Positions 9,911 through 22,779 of a stretch of DNA of 64,000 bases are shown piece after piece. This stretch comes from Closterium sp. NIES-65. Its lineage: Eukaryota; Streptophyta; Zygnematophyceae; Desmidiales; Closteriaceae. A program made the translations under genes and the position numbers. A model generated the notes under the pieces. It worked only from the letters and a program-made list of their open reading frames with translations, ran no database searches and had not been told where the DNA came from. How positions within the stretch are numbered: position 1 is the stretch's first letter; each line of letters starts with the position of its first letter. The DNA is taken from assembly GCA_948144175.1 (NCBI GenBank), contig CANXME010001258.1, forward strand, positions 2,527,001-2,591,000. The letters are read 5' to 3'.

Positions 9911-12900
9911 ATGGCGACGCTCAACGTCCTTGCGTTTGAGCCTGACGGTTGCCCGATAGAATTCACCACTTGGCTCGACGACCTGCAACTGTTCCTTATG
10001 GCCGATGCCAAAGACGGTGTTTCCCTGTTTGATCACGCGTCTGGCTCCTCAGCTGCTCGTGATGACACCGCCAAAGCTCTCGCTCGCTCACATTGGCAGA
10101 CTCGCAATGCTGCTGCTCGCCTCGCTATTTGCAACCATTTGCCAATCACTGAGCGCGCGCACTTTAGCCAGCACAAGACCGCTAAGGCACTGTACGCCGC
10201 CATAGTTGCCTGCTACTCTTCCCCAACCACTGCAGCCCTGGGCCGTCTTATGCTACCCTACTTGTTCCCCGACCTGTCCTCGTTTGCCACCATTCAGGAC
10301 CTCATCTCCCACCTTCGCGCTAGTGACGTTCGCTTTCGTGCCGCCCTTCCAGACAAGTTCCTCGCCGAGAGCCCACCCCCGATGTACTTTACCCTCTACT
10401 TTCTCGTCACCCGCCTCCCTGACACTCTTCGCTCAATCAGGGACCATTTTCTCGCCCTAGACCCTACCACCCTCACTGTCGACGACTTCAAGCAGCACCT
10501 CCTAGCAGCGGAGAAGAGCATTGTCGCTGTAGGTACTGCTCGTGGCACTCCTCGAACTCCCCTCTTTGAGGGGTGCGCCCCCTCCCCTCTTGCCTCCTCC
10601 TATGCCTCTGCTGCAGCTGCAGTCGACCTCCTTGGTGGTTAGGAGGTCGGGGCTGCTTCCACTCCTAGTGGGAAACGCCGCGGCCCCAAGGGCAAGGACC
10701 GTAGGGGTGGTGGAGGTGGCGGCGGAGGGGGCGGTGGTGGAGGAGGCGGGGGAGTTGGAGGTGGCAGGGGTGGTCGTGGGGGTGGAGGTGGTGGAGGGGG
10801 CAGCGGGAGCGGTGGAGGTGGCAGCGGCGGTAGTGGGGGTGGAGGGAGCGGTGCTGGCAGCGGTGGTGGGGGCTGGAGTGGAGCCGGCCAGAAGGGGGGC
10901 TCCAGTGGTGGCCAGTGGCAGCAGCAGCAGCAGCGTCAGCGTGCGACCCCCACGCCTCAGCAGCTTCGTGACTGGTATGCTCAGCGTGGGGCGTCTGGGG
11001 GTCCTGGTCGCTGCCCGTATGTTATTCGCACAGGTGCCCGCAAGGGTCAGCCATGCGGCAAGTTTCACACTGAGTACCGCTGCTTCTCTCGGCTTGACGA
11101 CGCCTGGCGCACCCAGTTTCCTGACGCCACTGAGCTTCCCCACTGGGCAGACCTACTTAGGCGTGATGTTCCTATATTTGATCTGGACTATGATGCGATT
11201 CTTGCTGCCATGTATGCATTGACTGTTAGTGCTGAGGGTGATTGCTATTTGTGTGTACTGGCTGACCCAGGTATAGAGACTACAGCCCTAGGTGCTAGTG
11301 AGTTTGCTCTCCCTGGTACTGCGTCTGTTCAGGCCTTGCACACCTTTACACTTGACTCTGGTGCTTCCCGCTGCTTCTTTCGCGACAGTACTACAGTCAC
11401 TCCCCTCCCTGCACTTGTCCCTGTCTCATTGGCTGACCCCTTTGGGGGCCCAGTGCTTGCTCGCCCCTCCACTGTACTCTCGTGTCTGGCGGTCCCGTCC
11501 GGTGAGCTGTCAGGTCTCCACATCCCCTCGTTCTCTACGAACCTGGTGACCAATCCCGTCCTTTAGGATCATTGGGTTGACACCTTTACTCTTGGAGGAC
11601 AGAGTGTGGCGATCTGCACGTGCTCTCGGACTGGCCGCCACCTGGCCACGTTCACACGTACGCCTGGGTCTAGTCTGTACACCCTCACCACTGTGTCGCA
11701 CTACACCCCTTTGTCTCCTCAGCTGTACGCGTTCGCTCAGGTAGCTACCCAGTGTGAGTGTCGCCGTCTGTCGCACCAGACTCTCCTCTGGCACCACCGC
11801 CTTGGTCACCCCTCCCTGCCGCGCCTTCGTGGCATGCACTCTCGCTAAACCCTGGAGCAGCTGGTCCCGGAGGTGCTAGCATTGGAGGTACTGGAGCTGC
11901 TGGGGCTGGAGAAGTTGCTGGACTTGGTGGTACTGGGGGTGCTGCTGCTGGAGGTACTGGAGGTGGAGAGCCTAGAGCTGGAGGTGCCGGTTCTAGGGGT
12001 GCTGCTGTTGGAGGCACTGGAGCTGGAGAGCCTGGAGCTGGAGGTGCCGGTTCTGGGGGCGCTGCAGCTGGAGGTACTGAGGCGGGAGACCCTGGAACTG
12101 GAGGTTCTGCAGCTGCTAGAGGAGCTCGCGCTACTGGTGCTGGTGACACTGCACAGCCGCGCCTAATCTTCGCTCCGCCGTCGCTGTCATCCCTGCCACC
12201 ACCTAACTCCGTGCTACGCCAGGTTCTTAGCCTCCCGTCTTCAACTAGTCTCCCGTTACAGCCAGGCTCCCTTTCTGCCTGCTCCCTCTCCATATACTGA
12301 GCAGACTAAGTTGCTTACAGAGCGTCGTGAGATGCGTCTCGTCCCGCCTCGCCTGTTCGCACTGGTCGCACTGGTCGTCGTGTTCCTCGTCCGCGTCCTC
12401 CTCCTGTCCCAGGCACGCACGCCATGGCACTTCGTCCTTCCTCTGTTCCACAGCGTGTTCCCCTGCCGTCTCCTCCTGAGTCCTCTCTTCCGCACGTTCC
12501 GGCCCCTGAGTCTGACCTGGTTCGTACTGCTCATCGTAATGTCACGCGTCTGTTGGCCACTGTTGTCAGTGAACCTTCCTTTGAGTCTTCTGCTGCGTCT
12601 GCCTTGGTCGCTGAGCTTGTAGACTTTGCTGCTGCTTGTCGTCTCGACTACGCCGCTAGTCTTGTTGCTGAGTCTGAGTCTGTCTGTCCTCCGTCCGTCG
12701 GGGGAGAGTGTGCTCTTGGCAAGGACGTCCTTGAGGACAGGCAGGAGGACTTTGAGTGTCTTGCAGCCGCTGTACTTCATCTCGTGGCCATGCTGCTTGC
12801 CCTTAAGGGAGACCCGGATGCACCAGACATCCCGACCCCGCGCTCTTATGCTGAGGCGATCGCGGGCGAGTACTCCTCTCAGTGGCAGACAGCCATGGAC

Positions 12901-14386
12901 GCAGAGATGGCATCATGGAAGTCCACAGGCACTTACGTCGACGCAGTTCACCCTCCTGGGGCGAACGTAGTCGATGGCATGTGGATTTTCAGGGTGAAGC
13001 GGCCGCCGGGTTTTCCGCCTGTCTTTAAGGCTCGTTACGTTGCACGAGGCTTCAGACAGCGAGAGGGAGTCGACTTCTTCCAGACCTTCTCCCCTACCCC
13101 GAAGATGAACACTCTTCAGGTGCTGCTGCATGTTGCCGCTCAGCGTGACTACGAGCTTCACTCTCTGGACTTCAGCACAGCGTTCTTACAGGGCAGTCTA
13201 CACGAAGAGCGCCGTCCACCTGGCTTCACTGGGCCGTTCCCTCCTGGTACCCATTGTAGCCTCCGTCGGCCAGTCTACGGTCTCCGTTAGGTGCCACGTG
13301 AGTGGCACGACTCACTAAGGACGACAATTGCTGCTCTTGGGTTTACCCCTTCCACTGCTGACCCGTCGCTGTTTCTGCGCACCGACACTTCGTTGCTGCT
13401 GTTCTACATCCTCGTGTACGTCAACGACTTGGTCTTTGCCACTGCTGACACTGAGGCTCTCGCCCTTGTGAAGTCGGAGCGGTAGAAGAGACACACGTGC
13501 ACAGACCTGGGTGAGCTGCGAAGCTACCTTGGCTTGCAGATCACCCGGGACAGACATGGTGCAGCAGGTCCTTCAGCGCTTCGGCTTCACTTGGTCCTCG
13601 CCACAGCCTACTCCTCTGGCTATAGGTCACTCGCTCTCAGCTCCACCTTTGGAGGACTCCATAGAGCCAAGTTGTCCGTACCTAGAGCTAGTGGGCTGCC
13701 TCATGTACTTGATGACCTGCACTCGTCCTGACCTTGCGTACCCTCTTGGCTTTCTGGCTCGCTACGTGGCTCCTGGTTGGCACCGAAAGGTGCACATGGA
13801 TGGTGCGAAGAGGGTACTGTGGTACTTGTGCAGTACATCGGGCATGGGGCTCGTGCTTGGAGGGCGGAGTCCAGTTGTCCTCACTGGGCACTCAGACGCT
13901 TCTTGGGTCGACGACCTGGCTACGCAGCGGTCGTCAGAGGGTTACACGTTTAGCCTTGGCTCAGGCTCTGTTTCCTGGCAATCTACTCGCTCTTCTTCTG
14001 TTCTCAGCTCCAGTTGTGAGGCTGAGATCTACGCCACAGCCATGGCTGCATAGGAGTTACGCTGGCTCATCTACCTGTTGGCCGACTTGGGAGAGAGGCC
14101 TCGTTCTCCTCCAGTTCTGTACGTCGACAACAAGGCTGCCATTGCCTTGTGTCAGGGCCACAGACTGGAGCACAAAACGAAGCACATCGCTCTGCGTTTC
14201 TTCCTGGCTCGAGAGTTGCAGCAGCGTGGTCAGCTTCGTGTCGCTCACGTACCCACTCAGGCCAACACAGCTGATGTGTTCACCAAGGCTCTTCCGGCTG
14301 GTGATCATCAGCGCTTCTGTAATGCTTTAGGCCTGGTGCCCTTACAGCCGCCGTGGGCCCTGCCGTCAAGCCGCTGCGCCTGCTAG
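9911..14386 (+). pseudogene. B2 Gag-Pol remains
   Basis: Recognisable in order: UBN2-like Gag (9911-10640); Gly-rich linker (about 10700-10880); the Cys/His motif; protease motif DSGAS (about 11350); pre-integrase LLWHHRLGHPS (about 11785); Gly/Ala-rich spacer (about 11850-12160); RT (about 12860-13540); RNase H with YVDNKA (about 14120). Several breaks; not functional as it stands. It is the same broad lineage as A1 but a clearly separate family by Gag and leader. Confidence 0.85.
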
Positions 14387-14582
14387 TTACGGCCCGCCGC
14401 GGACCCTCCCTTACAGCTGCCGTAGGCCCTCTTTCGCACCGCTGCGCCTACTCGTTCAGTCTGCCGCGGGACCGCCCCTAGCCCCGTTGTGCCCGCGTTT
14501 TGCGCCCGTCACGGACTTGCCCTAGCCACCTACCGTCCCTACCAGTGCCACCCACCGCCCTACTTGTAGTTTCTACTTACAC

Positions 14583-17316
14583 TATGGCGACCCCTAGGGT
14601 TCTACTTACAGTATGGCGACCCCTACAGCCTCCTTCCCCGAAGTCCTCCTCGCAGCCTGCAGCAGACCCTGCGGGAGGCGGTGTTCGTGGCGAGGACCCT
14701 GACGGTGCTAGCTCTGGGGGTGCTGGAGTTGGGGCTGAGCCCAAGGCTGCAGGAGATTCTCGTCTTCCGCGAGCTGGTGTAGGTGGTGCTGACTCTGGGG
14801 GTGCTACGTCTGGGGGTGCGGGTGCGCCCCCTTCGGATCCTTGTGAGCCTGGTCGTGTTGCTGTTGGTGGTACTGCCTCTGGGGGTGGTGCGCCGGGTGC
14901 TTTGGAGGGTGGTCCTGGGGCTGCCGCGGCCCCGGACACTACTCCTCCCCCCCACCCCTACCCGACCCGGCACCAGGCTCGTGTTCGCCGTGCTCGTGAG
15001 GAGCAGCTGGAGTTAGAGAGAGAGGAGAGAGAGTTGCAGCGGCTGGAGGTGGAGCAGCGGCAGCAGCAGCGGCTGGAGGAGCGGCAGCAGCAGCACCAGC
15101 CGCGGGAGCAGCAGCATCAGTCGCAGCTGTCGCAACCACACCAGGAGCAGCAGCTGCAACCACCTCCTCCTCCTGTCTCTGGCCTTCGGTCCCTCGGTCT
15201 CCCCTCTCCCTCTCCTTCCTCCTCCCCCTCTCCTCGTTTCCAAGTTTCCCACGTTTCCTCCTCCTGACTCCTCCCCAGCTGTTCTCCCTCAGTGTCCGAC
15301 TCAGTTGTCTCCCCCTCCTTTGCCCGCCTGGCCCTCTCGTCGCTCTCCTCGTGCTCGTCCCTCGTCCCCTGTCACTCTCACCTACCTTTGTACTGCCCTG
15401 TTCCGTCCTAGTCCGCCTTGTTCGTCTAAGTCTGTGCTTCCTTCTCCTCCTGAGTCGGCCTTCACTGCTTCCCTCTGTACTCTTGTCAGTGACTACTACC
15501 GCACGTACCGTCCTGTTCTCTCTCGTGTTCTCACCTCTCTTGTTACGGACCCTTGTGCCTCTCTGTCCTCTGTCTCCACCCTTACTGTCGCCGTCACTGA
15601 GTTCGCCACTACTCGCCGCCTTGACTTCGCCACTTGTCTCGTGGATGCTCCTCCTACCAGTCCTCTGGCCGTCGGGGGTGAGTGTGCCCTTGGCTGTGAC
15701 GCCCAAGAGGACAGGCAATCTGAGCTGGAGTTCCTGGCAGCTGCTTCCCCTCATCTCTGTGCCATGCTGCTCTCCCCTGAGGGAGACCCCGACGCCCTTG
15801 ACATACCAATCTCCTTGCACTTACGCTGAGGCAGTGTCAGGGCCTTGGGCCTCTCAGTGGAGAGCTGCCATGGACTCAGAGATGGCCTCCTACAGATCCA
15901 CAGGCACCTACGTCGACGAGGTTCCCCCCCCTTGGGCAAACGTAGTCGATGGCATGTGGATCTACAGGGTGAAGCGGCCACCGGGATCTCCTCCGGTCTT
16001 CAAGGCGCGCTATGTGGCTAGAGGTTTTAGTCAGCGCGAGGGAGTTGACTTCTTTCAGACCTTCGCGCCTACCCCAAAGATGACCATTCTTTGGGTGTTA
16101 CTACACGTAGCAGCACAGAGAGACTACGAGTTACACTCTCTCGACTTCTCCACTGCTTTCCTTCAGGGTAGCCTTCACGAGGAGGTCTGGCTGCGTCGTC
16201 CCTCTGCTTTCACTGGCACTTTTGCTCCCGGGACCCACTGGAGGCTGAGGCGACCGGTCTACGGTCTCCGTCAGGCTCCTCGTGAGTGGCACGACACCCT
16301 TTGTTCTACCCTCTCTGACCTTGGTTTCCAGCCGTCTTCTGCCGACCCGTCGCTGTTCGTCAGTCGTGGCTCCACACCTTTCTTTGTTCTGGTCTACGTT
16401 GACGACCTGGTTTTCGCCACTCCTGACAGAGTTGGCAGACGTGAAGTCCGAACTGCAGAAGAGACACACGTGCACTGACCTTGGTGAGCTGCGCCACTAC
16501 CTTGGGCTGCAGATCACCAGGGACAGAGCTGCTCGCACCATTACACTCTCACAGTCACACATGGTGCATCAGGTTCTTCAGCAGTTCGAGCTTCAGCACT
16601 CCACAGTACAGCGCACACCTCTTGCTGTTGACCACAGACTTACTGGACCCTTTCCTGACAAGCCGTTTGAGTCTAGTTGTCCCTACGCAGAGCTGGTGGG
16701 CTGCCTCATGTACCTGATGGGTTGTACTCGCGCGGACCTCGCCTTCCCTCTCAGCATCCTTGCTCGCTTTGTTGCACCAGGGAGACACCTTCCTGTTCAT
16801 TGGACGGCAGCTGTGAGGGTGGCAAAGTACCTAGCGAGGACATCAGGTGTGGGGCTAGTTCTTGGAGGGCAGCAGCCTGTCGTACTTACTGGTCACTGTG
16901 ACTTTTCTTACGCTGACGACACTGAGACTCACAGGTCTACTCAGGGGTACTGTTTCAGCTTGGGTTCTGGAGCTGTTTCGTGGAGGTCCACGCGCTCCTC
17001 TTCAATCTCGACCTCTACTGCTGAGGCTGAGATCTACGCTGGTGCCATGGCAGCACAGGAGCTGCGTTGGTTGAACTTCTTGCTCGCCGACCTTGGTGAG
17101 CGGCCGAGCTCTGCACCGACCTTGTTCACTGACAACAAGGCGTCGATTCTGCTCTGTCGAGAGCCGCGACTGGCAAGCAGAGTGAAGCACATTAACGTCA
17201 GGTACTTTTTTCTGCGTGAGTTGCAGAGACGTGGACAGGCTTGCTTCGAGTTTGTGGAGTCCGAGGCCAACACTACAGACATCTTCACCAAGGCGCTTCC
17301 GCCTTGTGACCACTAG
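14583..17316 (+). pseudogene. C3 spacer, reverse transcriptase and RNase H remains
   Basis: An Ala/Gly/Pro- and Gln-rich spacer (14600-15250) precedes a linker and RVT_2 reverse transcriptase (about 15840-16480, with FKARYVARGFSQREGVDF and YVDDLVFA) and RNase H (about 16880-17310). Closest within this window are elements G and H on the minus strand, which share family-C wording such as SAFTGTFAPGTHWRLRRPV. Broken. Confidence 0.85.
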
Positions 17317-17568
17317 AGGTGTTGTGTGCAGTTAGGTCTTGTTGACACAGGTTCTAGTCGTGTGTAGGCTTGAGTTTACCGTTTGCTTTGCTTGTACTCT
17401 TGCAATACACCTTTGTGAACTCTTGAACTGGCCTTGTGGCCCCTGTTGCTTGTGCTCAGATTGTATGGTGACGTTGTGATCCACCCTGAGCTTTGTTTCT
17501 TTGTGGCTGGTCTTGTGACCGTACACTTTTGGTTTTGCTTGACACCCCTCACTTAGGCTATGGGGGTG

Positions 17569-17677
17569 TGTCACATGTTGTAGCCTGTAGTGAGGTTTTT
17601 CTTAGGGGGTACAAATGTTAGGGTTTGCTATATGTACCCCAACCCTCATCAATAACACAACACTTTCATTCTTGACA
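17569..17677 (+). repeat. 3' LTR of C3
   Basis: 109 bp, TGTCACATG...TTCTTGACA, after the polypurine tract ctatgggggtg. It matches the LTR of element H (60041-60149, other strand) better than that of B2. Confidence 0.85.
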
Positions 17678-18057
17678 CCATGCTGGTGTAAGAGCCGTCC
17701 CTCAGGGGGGGAGGGGACTGAGGGTCCCCATGCTGGCCTGAGAGCCGTCCCCCAGGGTGGGAGGGGACCGAGGGTCCCCATGCTGGCCTGAGAGTCGTCC
17801 CCCAGGGGGGGAGGGGACCAAGGGTCCCCATGCTGGCCTGGGAGCCGTCCCCTAAGGGGGGAGGGGACCAAGGGTCCCCTTGCTGGCCTGAGAGCCGTCC
17901 CCTAGGGGGGGAGGGGACCAAGGGTCAACATGCTGGCCTGAGAGCCGCCCCCTAGGGGGGGGGGGGGACCAAGGGTCCCCATGCTGGCCTGAGAGCCGTC
18001 CCCCAGGGGGGGAGGGGACCAAGGGTCCCCATGCTGGCCTTAGAGCCGCCCCCCAGA
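17678..18057. repeat. 50-bp minisatellite directly after an LTR
   Basis: About seven and a half copies of a 50-bp unit built as ccatgctggcctgagagccg, then tcccccagg, a G-rich run and gaccaagggtcc. The first unit touches the LTR end and reads tggtgtaagagcc, similar to a tRNA-Met primer site (TGGTATCAGAGCC). The array may therefore have grown from the start of an element leader. Confidence 0.85.
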
Positions 18058-18183
18058 GCGCCACTGCCTTAGGGAGGGAAAGAAAACGGACAAAATCTGA
18101 GATTGGGAAAACCACACTTACCGGTATTGTGCAGGTGGATATGTTGTAACCTTGGCAATTATGTTTCAAGTTATGAATGATTT

Positions 18184-18215
<32 letters not shown>

Positions 18216-18497
18216 AGGGGCAGTCCTTGCTGTCGTTGGATGTTGGAGCCACACCACACCACAAGCTATGTTTGGACTAAGCTTACTAAGCTTTCGGCCT
18301 CTCGCGCTCAGTTACGACGGACATATGTTTTCGTATACGCATGTACCACCAGTGTAGAGTGAACATATAAAAAAAAAGATGTTTGGACTTATTGGGGTAA
18401 GGTTGGTAGTGTGCAACTACCAGTGGCAAGGATAGATATTGGATCTGATTTTGTCACTCACCTACACGCAATCAAGTTATCAAACGAGGGCTGCATG
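18058..18497. other. intergenic stretch with a 30-nt A run
   Basis: No credible gene. A run of 30 A lies at 18185-18214; the preceding 120 bp could be the tail of a retroposed sequence, but no TSD or recognisable body was found. Target DNA for element E begins to its right. Confidence 0.5.
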
Positions 18498-18672
18498 TGT
18501 CATAATGTTATTATCTAGCCTGTAGTGGGGTGCTCTATAGCGACTACAACCCTGTTAGGGTTTGCTATATGTATCCCAACTGCTGCTAGTGAAACCTCTC
18601 CTTTCTTCATTTCTCTCTTACCTAGCTAGCTAACCCTAGCTATGGCTCCTCACTATGCTTATGATTCTCACA
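18498..18672 (+). repeat. 5' LTR of E
   Basis: 175 bp, TGTCATAATG...TTCTCACA, with the shared core tagcctgtagtggggtgctc, telobox-like TTAGGGTTT and a pyrimidine-rich tract. Preceded by TSD gcatg. Confidence 0.9.
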
Positions 18673-19212
18673 TGCTATCAGAGCATCTACGCTCCTGGCC
18701 TGTGGGCCCACCTAACTGCTTCCGCTGCTACTCGGTCTTTTTTTTTTTTTTTTTTTTAATTTTTTTTTTTCGGTTTTTCTTTCCGCTGTGCGCTCGGGGC
18801 GCGCGGCGGTTTTCTGCCCGCCGTGCGCCCCGAGGCGCGCGGCGGTTTCCTTCCTTGGGGACCCGCGCGCGGCCCCCACCCTGCTCGTCGCGGCGCCCTG
18901 GGGAGCACGCGCGGCCCCCGCCCTGCTCGTCGCGGCGCCCTGGGGAGCATGCGCGGCCCCCGCCTCTCATGTCGCGGCGCCCTGGGGAGCCGCGCGCGGC
19001 CCCCGCTGCCCCGTGGTGGTGCCCTGGGGGCCGCGCGCCATCCCCCTCGTCGTCCCCCGCGCTCCTACCTCGTGCCACCCGTTTTAGGGTTTGGGGGTGG
19101 GGAGTGTGGGGGTGACGGTTGTGGGGGTGCCGGTTGTGTGCGCCGTCCCCTGCTCCTCCTCCTCCTCCGTCTCTCGTTGCTGCAGCTGCCGCTCAGGGGG
19201 GTGGGTGTGTGG

Positions 19213-20040
19213 TGTTATAGTCACAATAGGCTCCAATGTGCCTAAAACGAAAGATAGAGTGCACAGCCGGATTTCTGCACAGCGGCTTCAAACGTTCATA
19301 GCGTTCTGGTCACAACTTCAAATGACCTGATTCAACTTGGATCTGGAGCGTCTTATTCTCGCCTACACTAGGCAATTTAAATCGCACGATTTGACCAAGT
19401 ATTGACGACACAGCGTTGGTTTGAACGAACAGCACTATGGCAGCAACATAGTCTTAGAACACAAGATAGGAAGAGTTCGGAAGAGTTACGAGTTGGGAAT
19501 GACTCCCAGCTCCTACAAACCCCAAGAGCCGAGGTACAGTGATGTGGAACAGTGCCACACTGTCCCCAACCACGAAGGGTCTCGAAACTACCCTTCACTA
19601 GGGCCTACACCAAGTGAAATGTTACACTACACAAAGTAATGTAACTATCTTCAATATCTTGAGGGGCACCCTTTTGGCGAGCTTCGAAATCACTTGAGGC
19701 TTGACACCAAGGCTCGGGCTCTTCATCACAAACTCATCCTTGAGTTCTTGATGGGTCTTCTCCACACACCTGCGACACGCCGAACGCTCGACACAGGACA
19801 AAATAGAAACCGCGCACGACAAAATAGAAACCGCGTTCGAGACACAAACGACCGCGTAACACGCGTCTAGCGATAACTCGCTATTGACTCGACACACACA
19901 CTCGACATCATGACTCAACATTCACACATAATTATAAGCATGAAATATATATTATCCCATGCCCTCATACCATTCCATACACACACACATGCACGCACAC
20001 GGACAACAAGCCGAGTGCAAACCGTAGGGTTGCACCAACA
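19213..20040 (-). repeat. 3' LTR of D
   Basis: 828 bp, TGTTATAGTC...CACCAACA as printed. Includes a short CA/CACG-rich stretch near 19980-20000 that differs in length from the other LTR. Preceded by TSD tgtgg. Confidence 0.95.
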
Positions 20041-20294
20041 AACTCCCCCTCGGATTGTTGGCCTTAGGATATGTTGCTCTCTCAGTTCAGAGCCATCCCA
20101 GCCAGCTTGCAACACTTCCAATGCTGCTGCTCCACCAGCCTCTTAGTCATCATCTCAGCCGGCTGCCCCGTGGTCTTCACGTACCGCAACTCAACTTCAC
20201 CCGCGGTCACCATGCTCCTCGTCCAATGCCACTGCACCCTCATGTGCTTTGTGAGTCCATGCAACGCAGGGTTCTTAGCAAGAGCAATGGCACC

Positions 20295-22523
20295 CTAGCT
20301 GTCACAGTAGAGTGGGGTAGGTCCTTGCTGCTCCTCCCCCAATTCAGCCAACAAACGCCGCTGCCACACAATCTCCCGTACGGCACGGAAGAGTGCCATG
20401 TACTCGGACTCCACCGAGCTCAAAGCTTGGTCAACCTGCTTCTTGCTCTCCCAAGCAGTTGGGCCTCCACCAACAAAGCATATGAAGCCTCCCACACTTG
20501 TCACGTCCTCTGGTTCCGATGCATATGACGCATCCGAGTAGGCGGTGAGGAACAAACGCCCGGGTTCAACACCATCCGCGCCCTTTTGGCGCCTTTGTGC
20601 CGCCGCCAAGTATTGCAGCCCAACGGTCGGTGTTTGGCCAAGATACTTGGCCACCCTCATTCCAGCTGCTACCTGCTCCTCATTAGGGCATTGCACAACC
20701 CTAGCCAGCTGCCCGGTAGCAAACGCGACGTCCGGTCGGGTGTTTACCGCCGCATACATGAGGCTGCCCACCAACGAGTGAAAACGGCGCCTCTCCTCTT
20801 CACAAACGCTCTCCTCCTCTGGTCCTTTCACACACTTGAGCCCAGAGGGAAAGGGAGTAGCCACATGACCTTCACTCTGGCCAAAGTTGGCAGCCAACGC
20901 CTCGAGGTACTTCCGTTGGTGCACTCGCATGCTCCGCTTCTCCACGTCTCGTTCGATGTGGAGCCCAAGGTAGAAGTTCACGTCACCAAGGGACTTGCAC
21001 TTGAACTTGTCATGCAGCTTCAGCATCACCTCCTTCACAAGGTCAGAGGAGGGTGAGAATATAAGAATGTCATCCACATAAACCACCATGAAGCTCCTCT
21101 GCTCCCCCTCGCCAAGCATGAACAAGGAGTGATCGGCCGTTGAGGGAGTGAAGCCGATCCCCTCCAACACTTCGCGCAGCTTCATGTACCATTGCCTAGG
21201 GGCCTGCTTCAGCCCATAGAGGGCCTTCTTCAGCTTCCACACTCTGCCACTACCATCATCAAACCCCTCTGGCTGCGCCATAAAAATCTCCTCCTCAAGG
21301 ATGCCGTTAAGGAATGCCGTTACGATGTCAATTTGTTTTACTACCCATCCTTTGATGGCGGCTCCCGCGAATAGGGTTCGCAGCGTCGTCGGCTTCACCA
21401 GAGGGGCAAACAGCTCCTTGAAGTCCACCTTCTCCTTCTGCTGGTACCCCTTGGCTACAAGCCTAGACTTGTAGCGCTCGATCTTGCCGTCGGCATCCGA
21501 CTTGATTTTGAAGAGCCACTTGGATCTTCTCCTTCTGCTGGTACCCCTTGGCTACAAGCCTAGACTTGTAGCGCTCGATCTTGCCGTCGGCATCCGACTT
21601 GATTTATCCATCTGTAATAGACATTACATTTGTTTGGATATAAGCAGAGACGTCACCAGCTTGAGTTTCAACAATAGGCAAAGCAGTCATACTACCTTCG
21701 CCTAATTGATTACTTAATTTTGCAGCTCTTTCTAATAGACGAGAATGTAAGCCGTACGCCCCCTCCGGTAGCTCCACCAATTCAAACGTGTCATTCTCCT
21801 TGATGCTCTTCAGCTCACTCTCCATGGCCTTCTTCCACTCCTCAGCATCACTACTCTCCAAAGCCTCCTTGAGAGTTGCTGGTTCTCCCGGCATCTCCAC
21901 CGGAGAGAAGAACGCGAAGGCACACTCCTCGTAGTCACTCTCCTCGTCGTCTCCGACCATCATTGCCGCTCCGGCCAGGGCTGTCTTGCCCTGCTTTCCC
22001 AGCGCATCATAGGTCAGCCTATTAGGGGGTTGAACTCTCCTCTTGCCCCTTCCTTCCTCCTCAGCTGCAGGGACTTGAAGGCCTTGGCGTTGCTGCGGTG
22101 TGGCTCGAATCCGTGGAGCACTCGTAGTACGGGAAGGGAGTGACGGTGCACGCTCGCTCACTTGCTGCACCTCCTCCTCTTCTTCCTCTGCATCATTGGC
22201 CTCCTCTCCCCCATTCACAAGGGAGGATTGCCTTGTGGTTGTGCTGCCGCTGCTCAGCTCCAAAGGCAGCTCCACATGCTCCAAACCGGAACTCTTCACC
22301 TCCCCAAACCGCACGCCTATCTTCGCCTCATTCTCCGCCTTCCAATCTTTGTACATGAAGTTCTCCATGAACTTGCAGTCCCTGCTCACCAAGAACTTCT
22401 TGGTGAATGGGTCCCAAAGAAGCCATCCCTTGCTGTTTTGAGCCATGCCCAAGTGCACGGCCCACACCGCCTTGGCACCAAGCTTGTTGTGCCGAAGATG
22501 CTTAGGCACGAGCGCCATGCACA
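20295..22523 (-). pseudogene. D Pol, 3' half: integrase tail, RT and RNase H
   Basis: On the minus strand, a 306-codon block (to 21604) holds the integrase C-terminal region and an acidic linker. A 377-codon block (21428-20295) holds Copia RT (QAPRQWYMKLREV, VVYVDDILIFS) and RNase H (SDASYASEPEDVTSVGG). Continues the polyprotein whose 5' half lies at 29947-32532, beyond the A2 insertion. Broken by about three events besides the insertion. Confidence 0.88.
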
Positions 22524-22654
22524 TGTCAGAACATTATAGCTTATGCTTTTGTGTAGGCTGTAGTGGGGTAGCCCATATGGGGTACAACCCAATTAGGGTT
22601 AGTACTTGTACCCAACTGTTTCATAGTTCATTCATTCTCGTTCACATTTTCTCA
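22524..22654 (+). repeat. 5' LTR of A2
   Basis: 131 bp, TGTCAGAAC...TTTTCTCA, with core gtaggctgtagtggggtagc and telobox-like TTAGGGTT. Inserted within the coding region of D. Confidence 0.95.
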
Positions 22655-22779
22655 TGGTATCGAGCAGGTTCCCCCGTGGGAACTGTGCCTAGGGCCCACC
22701 ACATCGACCTTTTTTTTTTTTCCTGCCCGAAGCGCGCTCCGCCCGAGTCGCACTTCGTCGAGCCGCCCTAGCGGCCCTT

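Larger units (their letters stand above)
9096..14343 (+). mobile_element. B2: Copia element, family B, lacking a 3' LTR
   Basis: A 5' LTR (about 9096-9212), tRNA-Met-type primer site (from 9213), GC-rich leader and gag starting at 9911 (MATLNVLAF). Then come protease, the pre-integrase site, a low-complexity spacer, RT and RNase H. Most of the integrase core is not represented. The element is broken, with roughly eight breaks. It runs without an LTR into the leader of a family-C element at about 14344. The C-x13-C-x3-H-x4-C Gag motif is present (about 11008-11080). Confidence 0.85.
14344..17677 (+). mobile_element. C3: 3' half of a family-C Copia element fused to B2
   Basis: Begins with a family-C-like leader (to about 14583) and two short overlapping gag starts (MATPRVLL), then passes directly to the integrase-RT spacer, RT and RNase H. 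It ends with the conserved 3' block, polypurine tract and a 109-bp LTR (17569-17677). Gag body, protease and integrase are not represented. Roughly three or four breaks. It joins B2 without an intervening LTR or TSD, so B2-C3 may be a single chimeric insertion. Confidence 0.75.

Noticed and set aside
17678-18057. CRISPR-like regularly spaced repeats
   Set aside because: Units are directly adjacent with no unique spacers, and the DNA is eukaryotic; it is a minisatellite. The same holds for 34240-35005 and 42540-43525.
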